A stretch of 64,000 nt of DNA from Solen grandis (GCA_021229015.1 CM037777.1:58135789-58199788), one strand, 5' to 3'; counted from the stretch's first letter, positions 1 through 13,560 are shown. The notes: generated by a model not told the origin, from the letters alone. A program made the numbers and translations.

Positions 1-775
1 CCGCTGAAAGAATTTAAAAATTTACAACAATCAAGTTCATGAATTAAAGCTCAGTATTTTAAAATTTCACAGGAATCATTGTCTGCAGAATAAAAATTCT
101 GGAATAATCTATTTTCATTAGCTTGACTATTCAAAAAATATGAGAGCTATTGCAGTCACCCTTGTGTTGATGTTGGTGATAGTGTTTGCATGCAAGTTAC
201 TATCAAGCTTATATCTCAATAGCCATTCTTGGTGTTGACTTGAAAGTTTATGAATATGTTTAGGGGCATCAGACAACCAAGGTAGATAACCCTTGACTGA
301 ATTAAATACAAGTTATGATCCCTTTCAAACTTAAAACATTTGGTTAATGTTGTGCATGCAATAGAAAATTTGGTTAAAGTTTTGCATGCAAGTTACTATC
401 CAGCTTATATCTCAGAATTCATTTATGGTATTAACTTGAAAGTTTATGGGTAATTTTAAAGGGGCATCAGAAATTCTTTGACTGAATTTACCGGTACCAG
501 TAATACAAATTATTGCCCTTTTCCAACTTGGATATTTTGGTTAAAGTTTTGCATGCACAGCGTTATTATGCTTATGTTTCAGTAACTAGGCATAGGATTG
601 ATTTTTAGACTTCATAAACATATTAAGGGGTTTCAGACTATCAAGGTATATTATTTTTGACTATTATTATATACAGGGTATGTGAAGGGCAAAAATTGAA
701 ATCAATTTCATTTGATTTACAAACAAGAATTTCAAACAGTCGAGCATGCTGTCTTATGGACAGCTCTTGTTAACT

Positions 776-1017
776 TTAACCCTTTCCCTCATAGAGGACA
801 CTATGAAAAGACCTATGCAAACAGCATAAAACCAGATCAGCCTGCGAGTAACTCGCAGGCTGATCAGGTTTTATGCTGTTCGCTGCTCCTCAGTGGTCTG
901 GAAATGAGGATTTTGTAATTGAATTTGGTAAGGTTTAACTGTGGTTTTCTGCAGACCAGGCTTTATGTGGTACCTATTGAGTGCGTCAAAATGAGTCTAT
1001 ATGAGGGAAATGGTTAA
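776..1017 (+). mobile_element. TTAA hairpin MITE, copy 1 (242 bp)
   Basis: Ends are TTAACCCTTTCCCTCATA and its near complement, bounded by TTAA, the piggyBac-type target. The centre is a near-perfect palindrome of about 65 bp. All family coordinates here include both TTAA. The + label means the orientation with the hairpin near the left end. It has no coding capacity. Confidence 0.85.
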
Positions 1018-1345
1018 GATGAAACAAAAACACCGGTATTGTTGGGTTTTCTTTTGTCGTTGCTATTTTATCATATCATCAAAGGCTCTTCTGAAATGCT
1101 TTTAAACATAAAAGCCAAGCTGCACAAAAGTGAGCATTTCCAGATGTACTGAGTATACATAAATTTCAATTTTGGCATCAGCAAGAACAACATTTCAGAG
1201 ATTACAGATGTAACTTTTTAAATGGTAACCAGTGATTTTTTTTCTCTATAACTGGTACCAATAAAAGGACCCATTCATAATTTAGAAGGGACCCATATTG
1301 ATTCACAATTCAAAAGTGCACCAATATATTTGATACAGGCATGGT

Positions 1346-1587
1346 TTAACCCTTTCCCTCATATAGACTCATTTTGACGCACTCAATAGGTACCACATAA
1401 AGCCTGGTCTGCAGAAAACCACAGTTAATCCTTACCAAATTTAATTACAAAATCCTCATTTCCAGACCACTGAGGAGCAGCGAACAGCATAAAACCTGAT
1501 CAGCCTGCGAGTTACTCGCAGGCTGATCTGGTTTTATGCTGTTTGCATAGGTCTTTTCATAGTGTCCTCTATGAGGGAAAGGGTTAA
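1346..1587 (-). mobile_element. TTAA hairpin MITE, copy 2 (242 bp, inverted)
   Basis: Same length as copy 1 and nearly the same sequence, in inverse orientation, 328 bp away. The two form a large inverted repeat. Confidence 0.85.
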
Positions 1588-2300
1588 ACCCTTTCTGTGC
1601 AGCTAAAATAATTTCAAAGGTGTTTCTCTTCCAAAATAACTCAGTTTCTTGAAAATATAAACCATTCCCTACCATTTTACAGAAAAATTACAAGCCCACG
1701 TTTTCTCCTCCCAATATCAGCAGAAATTTTTCTCAATTTTGAAAAAAAATGTAATTTTTCACAAATGAAGGGGTATTCACAATACAAGGAAAAATATCAC
1801 TGGTAAGACTGTAAATGCTTTTAAGACTCGAGATTGCTGCCAGACTGATTTAACAGTTCACTGATCTTACTTAAAGCATTTAATCTCAGATCAGACTAAT
1901 ATCAACAGTTTGTGAAGTATTTGATTGCATAGTTCGAGATTCTGAAATAAAAAATCAGTCAGACTTGGAAAACCCCATCACTGTGGAAAAGTCTATCACT
2001 GTAAAGTTAGAAAGGATTTACTTACACATCCCGAGACATGATTTTCTGGTGGCTTAAGGGAAGCTAGAAAGTCTTTATCTTGCATCCCCCTTTTCAGACA
2101 GTTTCTATGCTATGCTATGATGTCTCAACTCTCTGAACTATTCTAAGGAATTTATGGTAAATTACTACGCAACTATAAAGAAGAAATATCTTAAATGTTT
2201 GCTCTTATGAATGGTTATGATCAGGAAAATAATTGATTTATACATTTGAAATGATTAAGATATGTAAGAGTAAATATTAACCATGCGTTTGAGGTATGGT

Positions 2301-2542
2301 TTAACCCTTTCCTTTATAGAGGACACCATGAAAAGACCTATGCGAACAGCATAAAACCAGATCAGCCTGCGAGTAACTCGCAGGCTGATCAGGTTTTATG
2401 CTGTTCGCTGCTCCTCAGTGGTCTGGAAATGAGGATTTTGTTATTAAATTTGGTAAGGTTTAACTGTGATTTTCTGCAGATCAGGCTTTATGTGATACCT
2501 ATTGAGGGCGTCAAAATGAGTCTATATGAGGGAAAGGGTTAA
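2301..2542 (+). mobile_element. TTAA hairpin MITE, copy 3 (242 bp)
   Basis: Full-length, ending 164 bp before the first MGAT4 exon of the window. The left end reads CCCTTTCCTTTATA, slightly diverged. Confidence 0.85.
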
Positions 2543-2706
2543 AAAAAATCTGTTTCTATATTTATTAATGAAAACCCTGCATATGTTTGTCAGCATCTGT
2601 ATGACCATACAAACACTGGTGTAAAGACACTTCCCTATGTGTAGATTAGTACTTATATGATTTATTTTGTACAAGCTCTGTATGTATGCGTGTCTGTGAC
2701 TTTCAG

Positions 2707-2820
2707 GTTCAAGGACAGTGTGGAGAGTGGACTGCTGGAGGTTATAGCTCCGCCTGCTGACTTCTACCCCAACATGAAGGACCTCAAACTGACATTTGGT
2801 GACACACCTGAGAGAGTAAA
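2707..2820 (+). CDS. MGAT4: MGAT4 exon (catalytic domain)
   Basis: Acceptor TTTCAG ends at 2706 and donor GTGAGT starts at 2821. The exon begins with the last base of a split codon, reads FKDSVESGLLEVIAPP through FGDTPERV, and ends with two bases of a Lys codon completed by the next exon. The frame is fixed by homology to the GnT-IV catalytic domain. It is the first exon of the gene in the window. Confidence 0.92.
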
Positions 2821-4464
2821 GTGAGTCCCTCCCTTTATTGAAAGATAACAATTTTGGGGTGAAGTTTTTGCATTGTTATGTTGTTTTCAGTGGGTATGCA
2901 TGTTTGCTATTATAATTTAAAGTTTCACTGTTCTGGCATTAGTTAGACTTGAACCCTGTGTCATATTTCATATAAATCTTACTTTATCCCTGTCTAATAA
3001 TCTGTCCCAACAGCCACTTGATTTATTGTTTATTTTGCTTTTTTAAATCTCTCTGATTTTCGCAGTCTGAATACACCTGTCAATACTCCCTGAGCCGTTG
3101 CGATTCAATTCTATCATCACAAAAATGAACTATTTCTAGGTTCACAACTCCAGGACTAGATTTAATAATTAACATCTGAGAAAGTAAAAGCAATTTTATT
3201 GGAGGGGAAAAATGACATTTTGGTTTATATCTTTAACTGTTAGTCAATATTTCCTCACAGCAAGTATTGAACCTTGTTCTGATTACTCAGACATGCCACA
3301 CATTCCTTGGGTAGTTTTGCAACGTTTTTTGTTGGGTTTTTTTTTTGCACTGATTTGTTTTGTTGGGCCATGGAATGTTTGAAGATGTTTTGGAGATTGC
3401 TGAATAAAATCTAAAAATGATATAACATGAATTTCAGCTTTGGCTTGACACATTGGGAGGGTTTTGCTGGGAATGTTTTGCCTTGTGTTAAGATAAGATG
3501 AGCAGTGAATCAGTCTAAATACATATTTTACCTGTTTTCTTGATAATTTTTACATGAGAGAGGAAAATCTGTGACCTACCATAAAATCCCATGTAAATTT
3601 TTTTGTGTGTTTTTTTTTTTACTTTATTTCGTTTCAGATGGAGGGTTGTGCACAATACACAAGAAATCAGTTTTTTTCCCAAACATTTCCCCACCCAATA
3701 GAGAAGCCATATCAGTCAAATCTATGGCTATATTTCATATTGTTAAATTGATATTAAAGCTTGATCGTATATATTTACCCGTAAATTGTTGTCTATTTGT
3801 GATTTCTATCATGTTATTGTACAATAAATGCTTACAGAATCATTGTTCTCAAATTCATATTCAGCCAGATGTCCTGTACTGTGTTTGAGTCGCACATTTT
3901 GAGTCTGAGTGTAAGATGTAGCCTTAACACATAGGTGAACTATAAGATCCTGGTGAAAATAATTAGACAAGAAAATGTGTGTAAAACTGAAGCAAATATT
4001 CAACACTAACATATTGTGTGCATTTATTTCAAGTAGGGGAAATATTAAGTGGTTTGATATGGAAAGGCACGAGAGTTATTGATTTCTGGTGGAAAGATTG
4101 ATGTGAATTGAGGGAGTGATTTCTGTCAGGAAAGGTACAACAGCTGTAGAGTGCACTGGCTCTAGGTTGAAAGTACACCCTAGGGGAGGGTGTTTTTTTG
4201 TTGTTTTTTTCATTAATAAGGATAATTTGTAGAACATCTGCACATGGACATCCTGTGTGTGATAATTTATTGATTACCTTTACATAATAGATAGGATTAT
4301 TACCAGGAAAAAAGACAGATATTGAATTATATCATTTGATATTAGTTCGCTTTAAATTATGCAATGCTTATACTATCCAACCCTGGTTACCCAACAGTGT
4401 GCTATTCAGGTAATTGATAATATCCAAGTCCTATTCTTTCTGATGTCAATATATATTTTATTTT

Positions 4465-5665
4465 ACAACATTTTTCCTGCATAGCATGGCAGACACGGTT
4501 TCCCGTCGTCGGTGTCGTCGCTTCGGCGTCACACTTTCTTGTCCGGAGCATAACTCGAAAAGTATTTGAGGTATCACCTTGAAACTTAAAACATGGATAG
4601 ATCACATTGAGGTGGAGTGCAGTGCACAAGAATGATAACTCTGACTTTCGTATTTTCTGAGTTATTACCCTTTGTTGATTCTGAGATTTTATTTTTGTCC
4701 GGACCATAACTCAAAAAGTATTTGAGGTGCTGACTTAAAACTTTATAGATAGATAGATCTCATTGAAGAGGAGTGCAGTTCACATAAGACCTCACTTTCT
4801 TTTCCTGAATTCATTGTCCTTGTATTCTCATCTTATTTTGTAGAGCATAACATACAAAATATTGGTATTGCTTGAATTCATATATGAAGATTCATGATTG
4901 ATGAGGCTAATGATAACCTGTTTTATTTTGAGTTATTTACCCTTTTTAATTTTCAGATTTAAATTTTTTTCTGGCATAACTGTTATGAAATTGAATGTTG
5001 ACTTGAAACTTTAATCTCAATTCATGAGTCAGTGCACAGAAGTAACTCTGTTTCTTTTTTGAGTTTGCCATTTTGATACTCGAGTGTAAATTTTTGTCTG
5101 GAGCTTAACACGAAAAGTATGAGTATACTTGAAACTCACAGGTGAAAGATCTCATGAGCATTGCAAGAATGATGACTGTTGTATTTTGGAGTTAATTTCC
5201 CTTTGATTATTTTTGATTTATTCTTGCGTGGTGCATAATTGTAAGTATTTGAAGTGTGCTAAACATTATAGTAATAGATCTCATGGTCTGGTGCAAAAGA
5301 ATGATATGAATAATGATATGATGACTAGAAATTTGCAACATGTATATAATTAACGTCTAAGTGCTTAGGAGGTCTATTTTTCTTACGTTATTTTTTGAAT
5401 TCATAGTCAATTTGTAACATCCTGCATGAGACGTATATCAAGTGCTGGGAAAATTATTACATTCACTGTTATGAATAATATTTATTCCCCCCCCCCAGAA
5501 AAAAAAAAATATATAATATATATATTTATATATAGTGTGTTTGATTTGGTGTTATTTTGTACCTCACAAAATAGATTTGCTTATCAGTAATTTGTCATAA
5601 CATCGATTTAGTCATTCTTTCATCAAACATGCTTAATGCAGCAAATGTTCGAGACACACATCTAG
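4465..5665 (+). mobile_element. Dispersed tandem-monomer element (TTTGTCCGGAGC family)
   Basis: Starts near TGCATAGCATGGCAGACACG with GTCGTCGG units. Diverging monomers (CATAACTCGAAAAGTATTTG) follow, and it ends near TTTCATCAAACATGC. It is the inverse of the copy nested in the MULE at 55.2-56.6 kb. The open frame at 4402-4707 on the - strand is part of it and is not a gene. Confidence 0.62.
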
Positions 5666-6296
5666 TTTTTTTCACAGTGCTTATAGATTAATTCCTATGA
5701 CTTTGTTTGGAAATAATGATAAGAAAACATAAATTACTGGAACCCATTTAGAAAACAAAAGAGCTCAAAGGAAATAGAGGTAAAAGGTGAAAAGTTAGTA
5801 CATTATTATCCATATAGAAAACCTGGTTTTCGTGGCATTTGCACAACACTTGTTTTCTTTTCTTTATCAGGGGCTGTTTTAACATGCCTTCTCTAAAATT
5901 GTCTATAAAATCATGCAGTTTCCCCCTAAATGGCTACTTACCCAATGATCTTTATTCCCCATAAAGTGGAAAATTATGCTGATTTCCCCATGTAAGATGA
6001 GGTTAGGGCCCTCCTTTTTGAGAGAAAATGGCAATGTCTGCTTAGAATCTGATTGAATATAGGTTTCCTTTGGGTCAGGCTTTTTAACCAGGTTTTCAAC
6101 GAAATGTTTATTAGATTAGGGTATGTGGTTTGGTGGGTGGTTGGGCTGGTGTCAATCATTTCGTTTTCATTGATTTTCTCCTGTTAGCATAGAGATACAG
6201 TTTTCATACTTGGGCGGTTTATATCTTATGGGAAGAGGAAGATTGGGATTGATTTTCAGGATTATATGGTAAAGGTCACTGTAACTAATATTAAAT

Positions 6297-6299
<3 letters not shown>

Positions 6300-6328
<29 letters not shown>
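6300..6328. repeat. Poly(T) tract
   Basis: Twenty-nine T in the intron before exon 6607. Confidence 0.9.
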
Positions 6329-6606
6329 CTGTCAAATAACTTAGAAGGTTGAGATATGATGATCAGATTTAGTACATAGATACCTTATGGTAAGAGGAAA
6401 ATTATGATTGCTTTTTCAGGTCAGTAGGGTCAAGGTCACTGTTCCTAAAAATAGTTTTGCTTGCCTATGCCAACACTTGAAAACACGTTTTTGTGTCATT
6501 TGACATGTTTCTTGTCTATGGGATACTGCTGTGTAAAATGGCACAATTGAGTGTAAGTTAACCATATACTCATTGCATATATCTTAATTTCTTTTGTTAT
6601 TTGCAG

Positions 6607-6682
6607 GTGGAGAACAAAGCAGAATCTGGACTTTTCCTTCCTCATGTTGTATGCCCGTACACGTGGATTCTACTATGTACAG
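6607..6682 (+). CDS. MGAT4: MGAT4 exon (catalytic domain)
   Basis: Acceptor TTTGCAG ends at 6606 and donor GTAGGT starts at 6683. The 76 nt complete the split Lys codon and read [20 protein letters not shown] then FYYVQ, a strongly conserved GnT-IV segment directly before the metal-binding motif. It ends in phase 0. Confidence 0.94.
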
Positions 6683-7613
6683 GTAGGTACTGGGGAATGG
6701 GGTTTTTTTTGTGCATGTTTAAGCTTTATATATTTCTTTTAATGTGATGCGTCCAGAAATTAAAGTATTTTACATCCCATTTCTGCAGTCCATTTATATT
6801 GTGCCTTCATTATCTGTGGTGCTTTGTGCTCAGTACATGGGGAGGGGGGGGGGCGTAAAATTCCACTCACCTGTCACCCAGACAGGTGAAAATATGTGTA
6901 GGGCAAGTGAAAAATAACAATTCTTTGTAATTTTCTTGATATTACCATCGGTATCTAAAATTTTGGAAGGACTAGACAGGGAAAGTGATGATTTTAGGAA
7001 TTTTACACCCCTTCGGTAATAATCGATTTTTTACATCCCATAGCTATGTATCTTGTAAATGGTATTCTATATCTATTAAGACCAGTCCCAGCAGCTGAGT
7101 GTCAGCCCAGCCCTGGTGTCGAAATTGACCCCGTCCCAGGTTCACTTGATTTTACATAGACTAACACTGGAAAAACTAGAAACATCTTCTAGTCAGAAAC
7201 CACAAGGTCAAGGTCACAGTGACTACAAACAGAAAACTATGCTTGGCAACTATATGGGAGTTTGTTGTGTATATGACAATAAAATGATTTTGAAGGACAT
7301 TGATGACCCTCCCTTATATCTCTTGTTTCTTGTTCAGCTTATTTGTTGGTCTGTATTGCTTGTCAAATTTGACATTTAACTTGACCTTTTTCCTTGAATT
7401 AAGTTGACTGTTCCACAACAATAACATTTTTGGAAACTACTTTTTTGTTTACATAATTAATTCCCTTGATTTTAGGCCATCATTTGTCGAAGTAATGTAT
7501 GATAATAGAGGTCAAGTTAAATGTCAAATTTGATGAGCAATAACATGTGCACAAGGGGACAAGGGGAGATAACTGCATGTTTGCAATAAATTTTAGTATT
7601 TTACCAGTATCTT

Positions 7614-9474
7614 TTTAGCTCACCTGAGCACAGCGTGCTCATTGTGAGGTATTGTGATCGCCTTTTGTCCAGAGTCCATTGTTCGTGAGTCCATCCAGCG
7701 TCAAAAACTTCCTTTAAACAACATCTCCTGCTAAACCACTGAATGAGTTTTGACCAAACTTTACAGGAATCATCCTTATGATGCCCTATATCAAGATTGT
7801 TCAAATTATGTTGATTTGTTGAAAAAGTAGGTCACAGGAGCTAAAAATAGATTTTAAAACTTTGAAAATCATCTTCAGCAAAACTGCAAGGCCTAGTGCT
7901 TTTATATTTAGTGTGTAGCATTGTCTAGTGCACCTCTACCACGTTTGTTCAAATCATGGCCCTGGGGTCAAAATTGGCCCCATCCCAGAGGTCACTTGAA
8001 TTAACATAGGCTAATATATAGGGGGAAAAAATAGAAAAATCTTCTCAGAAACCACAAAGCCTGGAGTTTAGATATTTGGTGTGAAACATTGCCTAATGGA
8101 TATCTACCAGGATTGTTCAAATCATGTTCCTGGGGTCAAAATTGGCACCGCCCCAGGGGTCTCTTAATTTTACATAGGCCTATATTGGAAAAAAAACAAC
8201 TAGAAAAATCTTCTCAGAAACCACAAGGCCAGGATTTAAAATATTTGGTGTGTAGCATTGTCTAGTGGATCTCTACCAAATTTGTTCATATCATGACCCT
8301 GGTGTCAAAATTGACCCCCACCCCAAAGGTCACTTGAATTTACTTATATAGGAAAAAAACTAGTAAAAATTCTTTTTCTTGGAAACCACAATGTCAGAAG
8401 TTAAGATATTTGGTGTGTAACATTGCCTTATGAACATCTACCAAGTTTGTTCAAATCATGACCCTTGGGTCAAAATTGGCCCTGCCCCAGGGGTCACTTG
8501 ATTTTACAAAGGCATAGATACATGGTTCATACAGGCCTTGAAAAGTCCTTGAAAATGGCTTTAACCTTGAGAAATACTTGAATTCGGTGTTGCTTTGAGA
8601 AAACATAAAAATAGTACTGGAATTTCATAAAATCCTTGAATTTTAGTAAACAACCTTGAATATTCAGATCTGCATTAGCAATGCATTATAAATATTAAAA
8701 TTGATGTGTTTTCAAAAGAAATTGAAAAAAAAAGCTCTTCATCCAAATAGAAACTGATGTATATTTGTAAACGAAATGCTCTTGGAACAAACTGAAATTG
8801 CCATTAAGTGTTGCGTAAAACATCAACAGATATTGTATATATGGTAATTTTCTTGTTTACCACATTTTGAGACAATCTTTTTAGTGCTCAAATAGTTCAA
8901 AAGGTGGCCATGAAAGAAATGTTCCAAAAGTCACCTTGAAAAAAAATTTTAGCCTTGAAAAATCCTTAAATTTAGATAAGAAAATCCTGTATGAACCTTG
9001 AAATAGGAAAATCTAAAAAAATCTTCATGTCAGAAACTACAAGGCCAGGGGTTTAGATATTTGGTGTATAACATTGCTTTATGGACAAGTTTGTTCAAAT
9101 TATGGCCCTGGGGTCAAAATTAGCCCCACCCCAGTGGTCACTTGATTTAACATATACTTACATAAGAAAGATGTTTAAAAGATATCCTTGTCAGAAACCA
9201 CATTATCATGAATTTAGATATTTCATATGTAACATGGCCTTGTGGACCTGAACCAAGTTTTCAAATCATGGCCCTGGGATCAAAATTGGTCCCACGCTAG
9301 GGTTAACTTGTTTTTTTGGACAACATGTAAATTTTTTGTGTGGAATATAGATTATATTGCTGTTCTTCTGCATGGATTTTGTATTGAGTATGAATATGAT
9401 GTAAAAGGCAATGAAAGCAATATTTCTCAGGTGAGCGATTCAGGGCCATCTTGGCCCTCTTGTTTCCTTATGTT
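7614..9474 (+). mobile_element. Dispersed element with about 168-bp monomers (GCTCACCTGAG family)
   Basis: It starts TTTTAGCTCACCTGAGC and ends TCAGGTGAGCGATTCAGGGC with CATCTTGGCCCTCTTG. Between them are diverged monomers about 165-169 bp apart (GGTCAAAATTGG at about 7965, 8133, 8301, 8469). An unrelated element is nested at 8522-8998. No coding frame. Confidence 0.7.
8522..8998. mobile_element. Nested inverted-repeat element
   Basis: The left end GGTTCATACAGG and right end CCTGTATGAACC are inverse copies. The internal sequence (CCTTGAAAA motifs) is unrelated to the host repeat, whose monomers continue on both sides. Confidence 0.55.
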
Positions 9475-9552
9475 ATTTTAACCTGCTTTTTGGATTATTT
9501 GTGTCAAACTATTTATTCCTAGCTAAAGCTAAACTGAATGTCATGGTTTCTT

Positions 9553-9794
9553 TTAACCCTTTCCCTCATAGAGGAAACCATGAAAAGACCTATGCGAACA
9601 GCATAAAACCAGATCAGCCTGCGAGTAACTCGCAGGCTGATCAGGTTTTATGCTGTTCGCTGCTCCTCAGTGGTCTGGTAATGAGGATTTTACAATTAAA
9701 TTTGGTAAGGTTTAACTGTGGTTTTCTGCAGATCAAGCTTTTAGTGGTACCTATTGAGTGCTTCAAAATGAGTCTATATGAGGGAAAGGGTTAA
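9553..9794 (+). mobile_element. TTAA hairpin MITE, copy 4 (242 bp)
   Basis: Full-length copy in the intron after exon 6607-6682, just beyond the end of the 7.6-9.5 kb repeat. Confidence 0.85.
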
Positions 9795-10984
9795 TGTCTG
9801 TATTAAATGGTATGTAGGAGTGTCTAGCTTGATACATAGTTTGCCTCACTACACAACTTGGAGCCATGAATATTCTCATTTATCTTCCTTGTCATAACAC
9901 ACAGTAAGAGAATTCTGGGGGCTCAAATTTAATTTTTGTTCCCATTCGCAAAAATATGCAAGTGGTTTAAAATGTAACTCGCAAACTTCATTTTCTACTT
10001 GCATTTTGCCAAAACCCAAGCGTTGATTTTGAGCCCAGACCCTATTTTAAGTTTGACAACCTTGTCAACCAATTCTTCCCATTTCTTCACTTTTTTTTAT
10101 CGCCGGTGCGTTTGATCTACATGTGTGCTTTCTTTGGTTTGTTGATTTCAGATTCTGTGCTAGGTTCATTGACATCACAAAATTTAATAAAAAAAAACTG
10201 GATATCTTTCGTTTTGACATTGTTCAATTGATGATTGATGTCAGCATCAGAATGATGCATTTCCACTGGAAACTGGGACTAGTGTAAAATCAGGCTTTCA
10301 GTATCGATAGGAGGGTGTGGGTAACTTTTATTTATTGAAAATTCAATTAAAATCGTAATTTCAAACTGAAATAATTAGAATCATAATAAGAAAATAAAGC
10401 CGTATCAAGTATTAATATTCATTAGAGGAAATATTAAGGGAAAACAGATGATGTTTTAACATACATGTATATATGTGTCCGTGTGTTGTGTAACGTAGTG
10501 GATTGACTGGACCAGCGTTTTATACAAGTCATACAACAAATTTCGCTTGTGATAAAAACAAGCCAATTGTTTATAGTTTTGATGATGTCATTAATTATTT
10601 GATTGAAATTATCTTATTTAGACATGTTTAAGAAAATGTTAAAGCCAAATTATAACTTGCAAAAAAATGCTAGTGGTTTAAAACATAACTCGCAAACTTC
10701 ATTTTTTAGTCGTATTTTGCTGAAATGCAAGTGTTAATTTTGAACCCTGAATTCATGGTTAGAAGTAATGCATAGTAGGTTGTTTGAGATTTTTTTTTAT
10801 TAAGTATTAATATAATGACATATAATTTTATTATGATGATATAGGATTTAAGATACTAAGTTGTGAACTACATATAGTATTCAGTATTGTCGTTGCATGA
10901 ATGCTGCTTATAATGATTATAATCACAGCAACTGTCTGCTTTCAGGCTTTGTGGTAAACACACCCTGCATGCTGGTAATCTATT

Positions 10985-11150
10985 GGGTCTCGCTTACTCC
11001 TGTATTGTCCACTTCCTGCTCACTTTGGACTTCTTCTTTTTAACACACATACCAGACTCAAAAGAATAATTGCAGGAATAACCTGTCTGTGTCCTGTCAC
11101 ATGTCATAGCCCTATATGTTTCATAAACCACAAATGATTTTACTTCGTCA
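10985..11150. repeat. Direct repeat, left copy
   Basis: About 150 bp (GTCCACTTCCTGCTCAC, ACCAGACTCAAAAGAATAAT, CACAAATGATTTTAC) recurs at 11872-12022 and flanks the 31-bp minisatellite. Confidence 0.75.
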
Positions 11151-11478
11151 CACAGATTTGATTCATATTTTCAAACAGTACTCATTTGAACATTACCTTC
11201 ATATTAAAACATAAAACTTATTGCCTTCAGCTTTATGGGACCTTATCATTTATTAATATGATCATTACTTGCCAATAAAATGGTATGTAGCTCACTTTTA
11301 TTGGAGTGTTAGATATATCGTGCAGCCCGGAAATTATTAGCTGCTTTGTATTTTGTCCCACTTCTTGTCTGGGCTATTTTCAGAACTGAAACTTATGGGA
11401 GGATAAATGCATATATAATCAATTTAAATACTTAACGCAGAACATTGAGTTAAAAAATTTGGTACTTAATAATTTGCT

Positions 11479-11760
11479 CACAAGATTGTGGCTTTATACA
11501 CTTAGGAAATACAAGATTGTGGCTTTATACACTTAGGAAATACAAGATTGTGGCTTTATACACTTAGGAAATACAAGATTGTGGCTTTATACACTTAGGA
11601 AGTACAAGATTGTGGCTTTATACACTTAGGAAATACAAGATTGTGGCTTTATACACTTAAGAAGTACAAGATTGTGGCTTTATACACTTAGGAAATACAA
11701 GATTGTGGCTTTATACACTTAGGAAGTACAAGATTGTGGCTTTATACACGTAGGAATTAC
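11479..11760. repeat. 31-bp minisatellite, about nine units
   Basis: The unit is about ACAAGATTGTGGCTTTATAC + ACTTAGGAAAT, nearly identical between copies, with A/G variation at the end. It is in the intron between exons 6607-6682 and 16101-16215. Confidence 0.9.
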
Positions 11761-11871
11761 ACTGAACATGGATCAGCTCACAAAATTAGAAAAATAAAAA
11801 TACATTTCTCACAAGATTAGATGTTGTATACTGAACACAAGACATAGCTCATAAACTGGATGAATATTTTG

Positions 11872-12022
11872 CTTACTTCTGTGATGTCCACTTCTAGCAT
11901 TCCTGCTCACTTGGACTTCTTTCTTTTTTTTTTATCACACTTACCAGACTCAAAGGAATAATTGTAGGATCCTGTCTCATATCATAGCCCTTTAAGTTTC
12001 ATAAACTACAAATGATTTTACT
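11872..12022. repeat. Direct repeat, right copy
   Basis: Diverged copy of 10985-11150 with the same order of blocks, running directly into the 32-bp satellite. Confidence 0.75.
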
Positions 12023-12059
12023 GAACACATAGTTTGCAATATCAAGACCATACGTAACA

Positions 12060-13560
12060 TATAACATAGCCTCACAAGATTATGACCGTAATAGTCACAA
12101 GTTGACCGTACTGACACATAGTCACAAGTTATGACCATACACACATAGTTCACAATTATACACACATAGTTCACAAGATTATGACCGTACTGAACACATA
12201 GTTCACAAGATTATGACCGTACTGAACACATAGTTCACAAGATTATGATCATACTGAACACATAGTTCACAAGATTATGATCGTACTGAACACATAGTTC
12301 ACAAGATTATGATCGTACTGAAAACATAGTTCACAAGATTATGATCGTACCAAACACATAGTTCACAAGATTATGACCGTACTGAACACATAGTTCACAA
12401 GATTATGACCATAACAAACACATAGTTCACAAGATTATGATCATACCGAACACATAGTTCACAAGATTATGACCATACCGAACACATAGTTCACAAGATT
12501 ATGACCATAACAAACACATAGTTCACAAGATTATGATCATACTGAACACATAGTTCACAAGATTATGATCATACCGAACACATAGTTCACAAGATTATGA
12601 CCGTACTGAACACATAGTTCACAAGATTATGACCATAACAAACACATAGTTCACAAGATTATGATCATACCGAACACATAGTTCACAAGATTATGATCAT
12701 ACCGAACACATAGTTCACAAGATTATGACCATACCGAACACATAGTTCACAAGATTATGACCGTACTGAACACATAGTTCACAAGATTATGACCATAACA
12801 AACACATAGTTCACAAGATTATGATCATACCGAACACATAGTTCACAAGATTATGACCATACTGAACACATAGTTCACAAGATTATGACCGTACCCAACA
12901 CACAGTTCACAAGATTATGACCGTACCGAACACATAGTTCACAAGATTATGACCATACTGAACACATAGTTCACAAGATTATGACCATACTGACCACATA
13001 GTTCACAAGATTATGACCATACTGAACACATAGTTCACAAGATTATGACCATACTGAACACATAGTTCACAAGATTATGACCGTACTGAACACATAGTTC
13101 ACAAGATTATGACCGTAACAAACACATAGTTCACAAGATTATGACCGTACTGAACACATAGTTCACAAGATTATGACCGTACTGAACACATAGTTCACAA
13201 GATTATGACCGTAACAAACACATAGTTCACAAGATTATGACCGTACTGTACTGAACACATAGTTCACAAGATTATGACCGTACCAAACACATAGTTCACA
13301 AGATTATGACCGTACCCAACACATAGTTCACAAGATTATGACCGTACCGAACACATAGTTCACAAGATTATGACCATACTGAACACATAGTTCACAAGAT
13401 TATGACCATACTGACCACATAGTTCACAAGATTATGACCGTACTGAACACATAGTTCACAAGATTATGACCATACTGAACACATAGTTCACAAGATTATG
13501 ACCGTACTAAACACATAGTTCACAAGATTATGACCGTACCGAACACATAGTTCACAAGAT
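12060..13560. repeat. 32-bp satellite array
   Basis: The unit is CACATAGTTCACAAGATTAT followed by GACCGTACTGAA, in more than 40 copies. Variants at the GACC(G/A)TA, GATCATACC and AACAAA positions repeat in longer patterns, so higher-order amplification is visible. Confidence 0.9.

Noticed and set aside
712..918. Recurring peptide with FNPFPHRGHYEKTYANSIKP in several open frames
   Set aside because: It is a translation of the 242-bp hairpin MITE (copies at 0.8, 1.4, 9.5, 29, 36.3 and 48.4 kb), not a protein family.
4402..4707. A 101-codon open frame repeated at 56348-56620 on the other strand, suggesting a conserved protein
   Set aside because: Both lie in copies of one dispersed monomer element; the similarity is that of the repeat and the frames break in other monomers.
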